14,186 nucleotides of DNA, taken from contig CAYIOA010000019.1 of NCBI GenBank assembly GCA_964364885.1, forward strand, positions 1 through 14,186, given 5' to 3'. Shown piece after piece: positions 7,159-14,032 of this stretch; position 1 is the stretch's first letter; the number at the start of each line of letters is the position of its first letter. Origin of the DNA: UBA73 sp964364885 (lineage in GTDB: Archaea > Nanobdellota > Nanobdellia > Pacearchaeales > GW2011-AR1). Under the pieces are notes generated by a model. The model did no database searches, was not told where the DNA came from, and was given only the letters and a program-made list of their open reading frames with translations. The position numbers and the translations under genes are program-made.

Positions 7159-8658
7159 TTCCATTCTTTTAATTATGTCTGCGAAAGCAGGGCGAGTTAT
7201 TAGTATTGCTGAGGTGATTCCTATTATTGTAGTCAGGGCAAAACCCTTGAACAATCCTGCGCCTGCCCAATATAAAGGAAGCATTGCGGCAACCAAAGAA
7301 AAATAAGAAGAGAGGATAATAAACGAAGCTCTTTTCATTCTTTCTTTAATGCTCAGCGTTTTGGATCTTTCTGCTTCGTCCATAATAACTATCTGCTGGT
7401 CAACTCCAGTGCCTATCGTAGCTAAAATGCCTGCAATCGAAGGCAAATCAAGATTCCAGCGTATCAGCGAAGCAACTCCTAAGATTATAACCAGCTCGGA
7501 AAAGGAAGTTAAAAGCAGAGCCAAAGAAGCTTTTATTCTCCTGTATCTGACAAACACTATCAAAGAAACAGCTACAATAGAAGCCAAACCAGCCATTAAT
7601 ATCAATGAAACAAAATCCCTCCCAAGTAAAGGAGAAATAGTATCAAGTTTCACAATAGAGAGTTTATAAGGCAGACTGCCGGTAATTAAAATTGTCTGCA
7701 ATCTGTTCATTGACTCTCTGGTGTTTTTAATAGCCTCCTCTCTTGTCAATCCGCTTCCAGAACCCTGAATAGAAATCTGGGTTGCAACCTGCCCCTTAAG
7801 CTCACTACTTATTAAAAGAGAATCAACTTCTATATCATCTACATATAAATAAATGCTCTCGCTCAGATACTGTCCGGTATTATCAAGAGAAAGATTAGAA
7901 GTTATTGCTGCATGTTTCTGCGCAGCTTCCTCTTTCAAATAAACTGCAAAAGCAAAATTGCAGAAAAATCCTCCTCCCTCTGCGGGAGAGCAGCTTGTTA
8001 CAGAAGAACAGCTTGCATCATTCCTGCAGACATCGCCTATATCCTTCTCACCTCCTTCAAAGACAGTTTGATTGGCTATTTTAGCTTCAAACTTCCCTTG
8101 CTGGGCTATCAGTTTTTCTATGTCTTCAGGACTGGCGCCGGCAACTTCAACAAGCATATATTTCTCTCCAGAAAGATCACTAACACCTTTTATATTAACA
8201 TCAGATAATCCATAAACATTAAAACGATTTCTGCTTGTCTCAACAAGATCCTGCAATTCCCCGTCGCTAATTGAAAACTCCGGCTTGACTAAAGCTCTCG
8301 AACCGCCCCTTAAATCCAGCCCAGTTTGTATTCTCGTGCTGGGAATTTTTTCTATCTTAATATCCAAGGTGCTGTTTGTAAGAAGAGTATATTCTCCGGA
8401 CTTTGTTGATATGTCTACCCTTCTTTCTTTTTCATCAGCAAAAAGATTTTCCATAATTCTCGCGTAATCATCTATACTTCTTACCTCCTCTCTATTAATT
8501 GTGCTGATTATTTCTCCGCTTCTTAGTCCCTGCTCGTATAGCGAAGAATCTGCATTAACTGATTTAACAACAACTCCCTTCTCAAAACTCGGTTTTATTG
8601 CTAAAAGCGAAATAAACAAAGCGATTATCAAAATTATAACTCTGAATGATATTTTCAT
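7147..8658 (-). CDS. secD: Protein-export protein SecD, archaeal type
   Basis: The protein has 503 residues and is an RND-superfamily accessory subunit of the SecYEG translocon that aids late steps of export. The order is TM1 (5-22), then a PDZ-like segment (about 28-95, with LYEQGLRSGEIISTINREEV), then the SecD hallmark TGLDLRGGSRALV (112-124). The P1 extracellular domain follows, with a four-cysteine loop (C211, C217, C223, C233). Five membrane helices make up the C-terminal part (about 345-495). GTGVDQQIVIMDE (416-428) is the conserved charged motif in the membrane core. The gene overlaps the end of secF by 4 bp, so the order is secF-secD, the reverse of the usual bacterial order. It converges on fcl with a 12-bp overlap. 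The cysteine loop may be disulfide-bonded outside the cell (inference). Confidence 0.93.
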   Translation of the reverse strand: MKISFRVIILIIALFISLLAIKPSFEKGVVVKSVNADSSLYEQGLRSGEIISTINREEVRSIDDYARIMENLFADEKERRVDISTKSGEYTLLTNSTLDIKIEKIPSTRIQTGLDLRGGSRALVKPEFSISDGELQDLVETSRNRFNVYGLSDVNIKGVSDLSGEKYMLVEVAGASPEDIEKLIAQQGKFEAKIANQTVFEGGEKDIGDVCRNDASCSSVTSCSPAEGGGFFCNFAFAVYLKEEAAQKHAAITSNLSLDNTGQYLSESIYLYVDDIEVDSLLISSELKGQVATQISIQGSGSGLTREEAIKNTRESMNRLQTILITGSLPYKLSIVKLDTISPLLGRDFVSLILMAGLASIVAVSLIVFVRYRRIKASLALLLTSFSELVIILGVASLIRWNLDLPSIAGILATIGTGVDQQIVIMDEAERSKTLSIKERMKRASFIILSSYFSLVAAMLPLYWAGAGLFKGFALTTIIGITSAILITRPAFADIIKRMELKG

Positions 8659-9539
8659 GTCTTCACCTTCTTTTCAGCATACCATTTTATTATAGATGCG
8701 TTTGTTAGCCATGTATTAATCATATCAAAAAACAAGCCAATAAGAATAATTGTGAACATCTGCCTTAAAGTGCCGGAAGCGCTATAAACAAAGAAAAGGG
8801 AAACAGATATAGCTGCAATAGCAGTCAAAGTCATTGTCATCCCAGTCTTAAAAGCACCATAGATTCTTTCATTTACACTTCCTTCCTTTCCCTTCAAAAC
8901 CCGCGTCGTTAGCAGAATATCAGTATCAACAGAATATCCTATAAGCATCAAAAAAGAAACAATTCCAGCAACAGAAAGCGTTATCCCAAAAATGTCAACA
9001 ACAAAAAGAGTCATAGTTATATCAGCAAGAGCAGCAAAAATAACAGCCGCGCTTGGCACAAATGTCCTGAATATTAAAAAAACAACAAGAGCCATAAGTA
9101 AAAAAGCAATCAAAACAGAAAATCTCAATTGCTTGTAAAACCCAAGCGATACGCTCTCTCCAGAAAATTCAATGGAAGAATTATTTTGATTAAGAACATA
9201 CCCCAAATAATCCTCAAGAGCCGGCTTTATCTTCTCTGTTGTCGCCTTTGTTTCAAGAATAAATCCTTTCTGCGCCCCTGTTCTGAAATCAAGTATCTCT
9301 CTTATCGAAATATCTGAAAAATCTTTCTCAAGAGCAGATTTTATCTCGTCTATTTTAACATTAGCATCAAAAACAGTTATTGTAGTCCCTCCGGTCAATG
9401 AAACATCCTTATAAATAATATCCCCGTTTTTTATCTGGAAGTTAATCAAATACCCGATAGAAAAAATAAACAACAATACAGGAATTAACAGCATTATCTT
9501 GTAATGTTTATCGTACCATACCTTATTTTCGATTTCCAT
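8655..9539 (-). CDS. secF: Protein-export protein SecF
   Basis: The protein has 294 residues, typical for SecF. It partners SecD in the SecDF complex. After TM1 (14-33) comes DVSLTGGTTITV (45-56), the SecF form of the conserved GG motif. A small extracellular P1 domain follows (about 57-130), then five membrane helices (about 138-290). IGYSVDTDILLTTRVLK (200-216) holds the conserved Asp pair D205/D207 in the membrane core, and FFDMINTWLTNASI (270-283) is the usual C-terminal block. The start codon is supported by a TATA-like box about 27 nt upstream. The secD start lies inside its last codons (ATGA-type overlap), implying coupled translation. Confidence 0.94.
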   Translation of the reverse strand: MEIENKVWYDKHYKIMLLIPVLLFIFSIGYLINFQIKNGDIIYKDVSLTGGTTITVFDANVKIDEIKSALEKDFSDISIREILDFRTGAQKGFILETKATTEKIKPALEDYLGYVLNQNNSSIEFSGESVSLGFYKQLRFSVLIAFLLMALVVFLIFRTFVPSAAVIFAALADITMTLFVVDIFGITLSVAGIVSFLMLIGYSVDTDILLTTRVLKGKEGSVNERIYGAFKTGMTMTLTAIAAISVSLFFVYSASGTLRQMFTIILIGLFFDMINTWLTNASIIKWYAEKKVKT

Positions 9540-9562
9540 TATGATATACCATAAAAAAGGCG

Positions 9563-9570
9563 CTTTTAAA
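9563..9570 (-). promoter_or_regulatory. TATA box of secF-secD
   Basis: Read on the - strand this is TTTAAAAG inside a longer A/T-rich run, centred about 27 nt from the secF ATG at 9539, so the transcript is probably leaderless. Confidence 0.5.
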
Positions 9571-9600
9571 TTTAATCATGCAGAATTTCTTTTCCGCAAT

Positions 9601-9611
9601 ACATTTATAAG
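9601..9611 (+). promoter_or_regulatory. TATA-like box of the zinc-ribbon gene
   Basis: ACATTTATAAG is centred 44 nt before the ATG at 9650. Initiation about 26 nt downstream of the box gives a leader of roughly 18 nt that contains the Shine-Dalgarno. Confidence 0.45.
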
Positions 9612-9638
9612 CAGTATTTTCATACAATAAAACAAAAC

Positions 9639-9645
9639 GGAGGAG
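9639..9645 (+). promoter_or_regulatory. Strong Shine-Dalgarno GGAGGAG
   Basis: GGAGGAG lies 4 nt before the ATG at 9650. It is the only clear ribosome-binding site in the window; other starts appear leaderless or translationally coupled. It fixes the start of this short gene and suggests high expression. Confidence 0.75.
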
Positions 9646-9649
9646 TAAA

Positions 9650-9802
9650 ATGGCGACAAAAGGATATTGTGTTAAATGTAAAGAACAGCGGGAAATAAAA
9701 GATCCTGTTGAATCCACAACAAAAAAAGGCACAAAAATAGCAAAGGGTAAATGCCCTGTCTGCGGAATAACAGTATGCAGAATGGGCGGAATAACCAAAT
9801 AA
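9650..9802 (+). CDS. 50-residue zinc-ribbon protein (DUF5679-like)
   Basis: The protein has 50 residues: MATKGYCVKCKEQREIKDP, a Lys-rich middle, then CPVCGITVCRMGG. Two CxxC pairs (C7/C10 and C35/C38) form a zinc-ribbon, and a further Cys sits at 43. The pattern YCVKC-K..REIK-(V/I)...KG-CPVCG-..-R(M/I)G matches the small DUF5679 proteins common in archaea and some bacteria, whose function is unknown. It has its own TATA-like box and a perfect Shine-Dalgarno. It lies divergent to secF and directly upstream of glycyl-tRNA synthetase, which has its own promoter. Composition (basic, tiny, zinc-binding) would suit a ribosome- or RNA-associated protein, but that is only inference. Confidence 0.88.
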   Translation: MATKGYCVKCKEQREIKDPVESTTKKGTKIAKGKCPVCGITVCRMGGITK

Positions 9803-9817
9803 AACCTAAAGCTAATA

Positions 9818-9826
9818 GTTTAAATA
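9818..9826 (+). promoter_or_regulatory. TATA box of glyS
   Basis: AGTTTAAATATTC covers these positions with flanks, centred about 26 nt before the ATG at 9848. This supports 9848 over the out-of-frame ATG at 9844. Confidence 0.55.
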
Positions 9827-9847
9827 TTCGTTATTCGAACTTTATGT

Positions 9848-11338
9848 ATGAGCAAAAAAGAAGAGAGCTCAAATGAAATATCAATTGAAGAACTTGCAGC
9901 ATTCTGCAAAAGAAAAGGATTCGTCTACCCTTCAGCAGAAATATACGGCGGTTTAGGTGGATTCTGGGACTTCGGACATCTAGGAGTTGAATTAAAAAAC
10001 AGCATAAAAAGAGAATGGTGGAAATTTCATGTCCACGCTCGTGACGATACAGTAGGCATTGACGGCTCAATTATAACAAACCCAAAAGTCTGGGAAGCTT
10101 CAGGGCATGTTTCTAGTTTCATTGACATTGCAGTAGTTTGCAGGAAATGCGGTTTCAAAACAAAAATAGACAAGCACGAATTAGGAAAAGCTAAATGCGA
10201 AAAATGCAAAGGGGAATACCTAAACAAAGGGGAGTTTAATCCAATGTTTACCACCGAAGTCGGCCCAATTAAAGCTGATTCAATAAAATCCTACCTAAGA
10301 CCGGAAACAGCGCAATTAATTTTTACAAATTTTAAGTTCATACATGAAAATGCAAGATTAAAGCTCCCGTTTGGAATTGCGCAGATAGGAAAAGCATTCA
10401 GAAATGAAATATCTCCGAGAGAATTTCTTTTTAGATGCCGGGAATTTGAGCAAATGGAAATTGAATACTTTATTGATCCTAAGCAAAAATGCCCGTATAT
10501 TGACGAAATAGGCTCAGTTGAAATCGAGTTCTATACGGAAGAAATGCAGAAAAAAGAAGCAAAAACTAAAAAAATGAAAATTTTAGAAGCATGTAAAAAA
10601 GGTTTAATAAAAAATGATTGGCACGCATATTGGCTTGCCTTAGAATACAGCTGGTTTCTTTCTCTAGGTGCAAACCCAGAAAGATTTAGGGCAAGACAGC
10701 ACACTTCTGAAGAAAGAAGCCATTATGCAACAGATACCTGGGATTTAGAATACAAATTTCCAATGGGATGGCGCGAATTGCAAGGTTTCGCAAACCGTTC
10801 AGATTACGACTTAAAACAGCATGAAAAGCATTCAAAAAAAACTATGGCGATAATAGAAGAGCACGGAAAAATAACTCCCCATGTTGTCTGCGAGCCAAGT
10901 CTCGGTGTAGAGCGCGCATTTCTGGTATTCCTCTTGGATTCTTATGAATACAATAAAAAAAGAGAGAATGTTGTCCTGCATTTAGACCCAAAATTAGCCC
11001 CATATCAAGCAGCAATCTTCCCGCTAGTCTCAAAGGGAGAAATGCTGGAGATATCAAAAGAGCTCTACCACGAATTGCTTGAAGATTTCAACATTCTCTT
11101 TGACACATCAGGTAGCATAGGTCGTCGTTATTCAAGAAACGATGAAATAGGCACACCATACTGTATTACAATAGACGAACAAACACTAAAAGACAAAACA
11201 ATAACGCTCCGCGACAGAGATACAACAGAGCAGATTAGAATAAAGCACAATGATTTGCATGCAACTCTAAAAAAACTTATTAAAGATAAAGTCTCCTTTA
11301 AAGACGCAGGAAAGCTGATTAATACAAGAGTCAAATAA
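9848..11338 (+). CDS. glyS: Glycyl-tRNA synthetase, class II dimer type
   Basis: The protein has 496 residues. It charges tRNA-Gly with glycine in the cytoplasm. The N-terminal GlyRS signature YGGLGGFWDFGHLGVELK is at 33-50. A zinc knuckle (C98, C101, C117, C120) lies in the insertion after motif 1. RPETAQ (151-156) recognises glycine. Motif 2 is AFRNEISPREFLFRCREFEQME (183-204) and motif 3 is CEPSLGVERAF (348-358). The anticodon-binding domain starts near LAPYQAAIFPLV (383-394) and includes SGSIGRRYSRNDEIGTPYC (421-439). All key motifs are present. The length lies between bacterial single-chain and longer archaeal/eukaryotic forms. It is probably monocistronic with a leaderless promoter. Confidence 0.96.
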   Translation: MSKKEESSNEISIEELAAFCKRKGFVYPSAEIYGGLGGFWDFGHLGVELKNSIKREWWKFHVHARDDTVGIDGSIITNPKVWEASGHVSSFIDIAVVCRKCGFKTKIDKHELGKAKCEKCKGEYLNKGEFNPMFTTEVGPIKADSIKSYLRPETAQLIFTNFKFIHENARLKLPFGIAQIGKAFRNEISPREFLFRCREFEQMEIEYFIDPKQKCPYIDEIGSVEIEFYTEEMQKKEAKTKKMKILEACKKGLIKNDWHAYWLALEYSWFLSLGANPERFRARQHTSEERSHYATDTWDLEYKFPMGWRELQGFANRSDYDLKQHEKHSKKTMAIIEEHGKITPHVVCEPSLGVERAFLVFLLDSYEYNKKRENVVLHLDPKLAPYQAAIFPLVSKGEMLEISKELYHELLEDFNILFDTSGSIGRRYSRNDEIGTPYCITIDEQTLKDKTITLRDRDTTEQIRIKHNDLHATLKKLIKDKVSFKDAGKLINTRVK

Positions 11339-11374
11339 ATATGCCTTCAAGCTTAAAAAAATTAACCCAATAAA

Positions 11375-11629
11375 TCACTCTTCTCTGTCTCTTCCAAAAT
11401 ATCTCCGAGAAATCCACCTTCCATGTCTTCTTCCCATTCTATAAAGAGCATAGCTGGAGCCAAACAAAGAAGTATAAAAAATAGTTTCATCAGCAGTTAA
11501 ACTCTCGGCAAAACCCCTATGCTCGTCAAAAGAAAGAATAGCTGCACATCCAACATAAACAATTCCTGTATTCAAAACAACTCTATAAACATCGTTCCAA
11601 ACATCCGCTTCTTGCTCCTCCCGCTTCAT
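11375..11629 (-). CDS. Small putative membrane protein
   Basis: The protein has 84 residues. A charged N-terminus (MKREEQEADVWND) is followed by a hydrophobic segment (about 19-34, VLNTGIVYVGCAAILS), a polar loop, and a second segment (about 48-64, TIFYTSLFGSSYALYRM). The tail is strongly basic then acidic (GRRHGRWISRRYFGRDREE). No family was recognised. Its reality is supported by a TATA-like box about 27 nt upstream of the ATG and by the lack of another good reading frame here. It is divergent from the ZIP operon and convergent with glyS. Confidence 0.6.
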   Translation of the reverse strand: MKREEQEADVWNDVYRVVLNTGIVYVGCAAILSFDEHRGFAESLTADETIFYTSLFGSSYALYRMGRRHGRWISRRYFGRDREE

Positions 11630-11650
11630 AATATCACGGTAACACTTTTC

Positions 11651-11660
11651 TTTTTAAATT
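11651..11660 (-). promoter_or_regulatory. TATA box of the 84-residue membrane protein
   Basis: Read on the - strand this is AATTTAAAAA, centred about 26 nt from the ATG at 11629. Confidence 0.45.
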
Positions 11661-11694
11661 GTTTGTAAGTCCACTTTTTGTTGCATGACAAAAC

Positions 11695-11704
11695 AATTTA
11701 AATA
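11695..11704 (+). promoter_or_regulatory. TATA box of the PLDc_N/ZIP operon
   Basis: AATTTAAATA is centred about 26 nt before the ATG at 11726. There is no Shine-Dalgarno, so the transcript is probably leaderless. Confidence 0.55.
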
Positions 11705-11725
11705 CTCGCGGAAAGTTTTTGTATA

Positions 11726-11977
11726 ATGGTATTCGGTCCATTTGAGCTAATAGCCTTTCCGTTTTTAGTGATTATAATACTGCTAATAGTAGCACTGGCA
11801 TTATTAATAACAGCCTTCTGGATTTGGATGATTATTGACTGCGCAAAAAGAAACTTCAGAAACGACAGCGAAAAAATAGTTTGGATTTTAGTAATTGTAT
11901 TAGCAACCTGGATTGGAGCTCTAATTTATTACTTCGCCATAAAGCTCTCAAATCAAAAAGGAATTTCTAAAAAATAA
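11726..11977 (+). CDS. PLDc_N-type two-helix membrane protein
   Basis: The protein has 83 residues. TM1 is about 7-33, rich in Ile/Leu. It is followed by FWIWMIIDCAKRNFRNDSEKIVW and TM2 (WILVIVLATWIGALIYYFAIK, about 52-72). The aromatic-D-C-(basic) hinge and the W-I-G-A-L-I-Y-YF helix match the PLDc_N domain (pfam13396), found alone in many small membrane proteins and at the N-terminus of cardiolipin synthases. On its own it has no catalytic HKD motif and its role is unknown. It is the first gene of a three-gene operon; the next start is 2 bp after its stop. Confidence 0.75.
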   Translation: MVFGPFELIAFPFLVIIILLIVALALLITAFWIWMIIDCAKRNFRNDSEKIVWILVIVLATWIGALIYYFAIKLSNQKGISKK

Positions 11978-11979
11978 GC

Positions 11980-12258
11980 ATGGTAAAAAAAGATATATGG
12001 GACATTTTATTTTGGATAGCGATGTTAGTACTAATAGGATATATAATAGCCAAATTAACTGGATTAATTAATACTCCTGAATGGATAAATTTGATCCCAA
12101 TAATCTCTATAACATTCATGATGGGAGCATTCTATCAAAAAGTTGTGAGTTTTATCGGAATAATGTATAAAAGAACAGATTATTTAAAAAGAAATATTGA
12201 TAATATTCAAGATAAAATGGGCGTGCATGAAAAAAGAATTTCCGCATTAGAGAAATAA
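11980..12258 (+). CDS. Two-helix membrane protein with C-terminal coiled coil
   Basis: The protein has 92 residues. Two hydrophobic helices (about 9-31 and 35-57) are followed by a polar helix (YKRTDYLKRNIDNIQDKMGVHEKRISALEK, about 63-92) with a heptad pattern suited to a coiled coil. No family was recognised. It lies 2 bp after the PLDc_N-type gene and 1 bp before the ZIP gene, so it may help assemble or regulate the transporter; this is inferred from position only. Confidence 0.7.
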   Translation: MVKKDIWDILFWIAMLVLIGYIIAKLTGLINTPEWINLIPIISITFMMGAFYQKVVSFIGIMYKRTDYLKRNIDNIQDKMGVHEKRISALEK

Positions 12259-12259
12259 A

Positions 12260-13018
12260 ATGCCGAACATTGTGCTCCTCTATGCCTTAGTCAGCGTCTT
12301 TATAGTTAGTCTAATCTCGCTGATAGGAATTATAACTCTCTCTTTAAATGAAAAAAGACTGAGAAAATTTCTAATTTATCTTATAAGCTTCTCAGCCGGC
12401 GCATTATTCGGTGATGCGTTCATTCATCTTCTCCCTGAAATAGCAAAAAAAACAAATTTCAACATTAACACCTCGCTCTATCTCCTTTCGGGAATAATTA
12501 TATTTTTCTTTCTGGAGAAAATAATCCACTGGCAGCACTGCCACGGAAACATCCTGGAAAAAGAGCACATCCATCCTTTTGCATATACAAATCTAATAGG
12601 TGACGCCCTCCACAACTTTCTCGACGGCATTATCATAGCCTCAAGTTACATTGTCTCAGTTCAAGCAGGAATCGCAACAACTCTCGCAGTCATGCTTCAC
12701 GAAATACCTCAAGAAATAGGCGACTTCAGCATCCTGCTCCACGGCGGATTTTCAAAAGCTAAAGCGCTCCTCCTAAACTTTGCTTCAGCACTAATAGCAG
12801 TTCTAGGAGCACTAATAACATTTCTGATAGGAAGTTCAATAAATAATATAGAATTAATCTTAGTGCCAATAGCTGCCGGCGGATTTATCTATATCGCTGG
12901 CTCTGACCTGATTCCAGAACTCCACAAGAACTCAGAAAGAATATCAAAATCAATACTTCAGCTTATAGCATTTGTAGCAGGAATTTTAATTATGGCTTTG
13001 TTATTATTGCTTGAATAA
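12260..13018 (+). CDS. ZIP-family metal cation transporter
   Basis: The protein has 252 residues and about eight membrane helices. The ZIP signatures are clear: HNFLDG (118-123) in TM4 and HEIPQEIGD (147-155) in TM5, which form the binuclear metal site in the SLC39/ZupT family. A His-rich cytosolic loop (HWQHCHGNILEKEHIH, 90-105) probably binds or senses metal. GDAFIHLLPE (51-60) in TM2 and GSDLIPELH (214-222) near the end are also typical. It likely imports Zn2+ or another divalent cation across the cell membrane; exact metal and direction cannot be told. It is the last gene of the operon, 36 bp upstream of tRNA-Ala. Confidence 0.92.
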   Translation: MPNIVLLYALVSVFIVSLISLIGIITLSLNEKRLRKFLIYLISFSAGALFGDAFIHLLPEIAKKTNFNINTSLYLLSGIIIFFFLEKIIHWQHCHGNILEKEHIHPFAYTNLIGDALHNFLDGIIIASSYIVSVQAGIATTLAVMLHEIPQEIGDFSILLHGGFSKAKALLLNFASALIAVLGALITFLIGSSINNIELILVPIAAGGFIYIAGSDLIPELHKNSERISKSILQLIAFVAGILIMALLLLLE

Positions 13019-13023
13019 AGAAG

Positions 13024-13032
13024 TTTTTAAAC
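13024..13032 (+). promoter_or_regulatory. TATA box of tRNA-Ala
   Basis: TTTTTAAAC is centred about 27 nt before the tRNA 5' end, as expected for an archaeal tRNA promoter. Confidence 0.5.
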
Positions 13033-13054
13033 CAAATCGGTCTGCTTTTAATCA

Positions 13055-13125
13055 GGGCCTGTAGTCCAATGGTAGAATGCGTCCATGGCATGGATGAGGT
13101 CCGGGTTCGATTCCCGGCAGGTCCA
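13055..13125 (+). tRNA. tRNA-Ala (anticodon GGC)
   Basis: The RNA is 71 nt and folds as a cloverleaf. The acceptor is GGGCCTG with CAGGTCC and discriminator A, including the G3:U70 pair that is the alanine identity element. The anticodon stem is CGTCC/GGATG with loop ATGGCAT, giving anticodon GGC at 13087-13089. The variable region has 4 nt, and the T arm is CCGGG-TTCGATT-CCCGG. No CCA is encoded after the discriminator (TTC follows), so CCA must be added by the cell. The D stem (GTCC/GAAT) carries a C12:A23 mismatch. No intron is present. Confidence 0.93.
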
Positions 13126-13126
13126 T

Positions 13127-13221
13127 TCCGTTTGCCGCAGCGAGCAACACCGCAGCTTTCAGCGAGGATGTGCGCAGCAAGAGCAAATCGGAATTAGTCG
13201 TCCTTTTGCCGCAGCGAGCAA
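13127..13221. repeat. GC-rich repeat cluster after tRNA-Ala
   Basis: An imperfect 21-bp direct repeat (one mismatch) lies at 13127-13147 and 13201-13221; its core is TTTGCCGCAGCGAGCAA. A degenerate copy (CGCAGCAAGAGCAA) lies at 13173-13186. The hexamer CGCAGC occurs four times (13136, 13151, 13173, 13210). Inverted arms ATTCCGTTTGC (13125-13135) and GCAAATCGGAAT (13183-13194) could fold into a stem with one bulge. The stretch is far more GC-rich than the rest of the window, holds no gene, and ends 1 bp before the stop codon of the HIT gene. It may be a dispersed palindromic repeat, a structured RNA or a terminator. Confidence 0.7.
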
Positions 13222-13222
13222 T

Positions 13223-14032
13223 TCAATCAAGACCTGTTAAATGGTAATGCAAATGAGCCAGATTTTGGCCTCCAAGAAATCCTATATGAACTCCGAATAA
13301 TGCTCTTTCTTTTTTGTTATCATCAAGAATCTTTTGAGATAAATCTAAAACTTGATTGAACCCTGAAGAGTCATATAAGAAATCTTCACTAGCATCTTTT
13401 CCTCTCTCATAAGTATAGCGTGTTGGAACAATAAGCTTATGAAAATCATAAGGAGTTTGAATATTATTAAGAACTCTAAGTTCTCCCTCCCTAATCTCGC
13501 CAGGTTCAGTTTCATCTCTGCAAAAAGGGCAGCCATCAATACTATGAATAAAGGGAGCGTTCTGCCAAGGTCTCTTCATTTTTCTTTGAACAACCTCTTT
13601 TCCTTGTCTAGATCCCCCTGAAAGAATCTTTGTTTTTCTTTTAAAATCATTCCAGGGAGAATTAGGTTTTGCTGCAAAAATAATCTGCCCGGCGCGATAA
13701 CCTCCAACAACTGCCCTGAAACTTTGATTTTCTGAAATTAATAAAGGATCTGGTGCATTCTGCTCATCATAAGATTGTTTTAAAAACCTCCAGAAGTCCT
13801 CATCTGTCCAAGGTTTCACAATATGCCCTTCTCCAAAAACTATATAATGATTAGAGTCATAACCTAAATGATTCAAAATAGGAGTATAAGAACCAGACAA
13901 AACTCCTTTTGTTTTATCAAGATGAAAGCTCAAGCCAAAATCTGGATTTAACCCGGTTTCAGGATCTTTGCATTTCTCCTGGCAGTCACAAACAACTTCA
14001 ATAGCTAATTGAGCTAAGTCTTTATTAAGCAT
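13223..14032 (-). CDS. HIT/GalT-like nucleotidyl-transfer family protein
   Basis: The protein has 269 residues. The C-terminal half is a histidine-triad fold. A zinc-type CPFC (C168, C171) opens it, followed by VLNNIQTPYDFHKLIVPTRYTYE (188-209), typical of GalT/HIT proteins. The active-site triad H260-L-H262-Y-H264-L closes the chain. Family members bind nucleotides and use the middle His as nucleophile for hydrolysis or NMP transfer (for example galactose-1-phosphate uridylyltransferase, Ap4A phosphorylase). The N-terminal half (1-160) has three early cysteines (C15, C17, C21) and was not recognised. The protein stops only five residues after the triad, and a GC-rich repeat begins 1 bp beyond the stop, so its 3' end may have been changed. 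The substrate is unknown. Confidence 0.82.
   Translation of the reverse strand: MLNKDLAQLAIEVVCDCQEKCKDPETGLNPDFGLSFHLDKTKGVLSGSYTPILNHLGYDSNHYIVFGEGHIVKPWTDEDFWRFLKQSYDEQNAPDPLLISENQSFRAVVGGYRAGQIIFAAKPNSPWNDFKRKTKILSGGSRQGKEVVQRKMKRPWQNAPFIHSIDGCPFCRDETEPGEIREGELRVLNNIQTPYDFHKLIVPTRYTYERGKDASEDFLYDSSGFNQVLDLSQKILDDNKKERALFGVHIGFLGGQNLAHLHYHLTGLD

Noticed and set aside
9523..9798. 91-residue - strand frame opposite the zinc-ribbon gene
   Set aside because: The + strand frame has a promoter, a Shine-Dalgarno and two CxxC pairs; the - strand frame is its shadow and runs into secF.
9844..9876. ATG four bases before the glyS start
   Set aside because: It is out of frame and ends after about ten codons; the ATG at 9848 fits both the promoter spacing and the GlyRS frame.
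13055..13147. Integration (att) site at the 3' end of tRNA-Ala
   Set aside because: No second copy of the tRNA 3' end and no integrase gene are present in the window; the nearby repeat does not include tRNA sequence.
13127..13221. CRISPR array
   Set aside because: Only two near-perfect copies are present with irregular spacing of degenerate units, and there are no cas genes.
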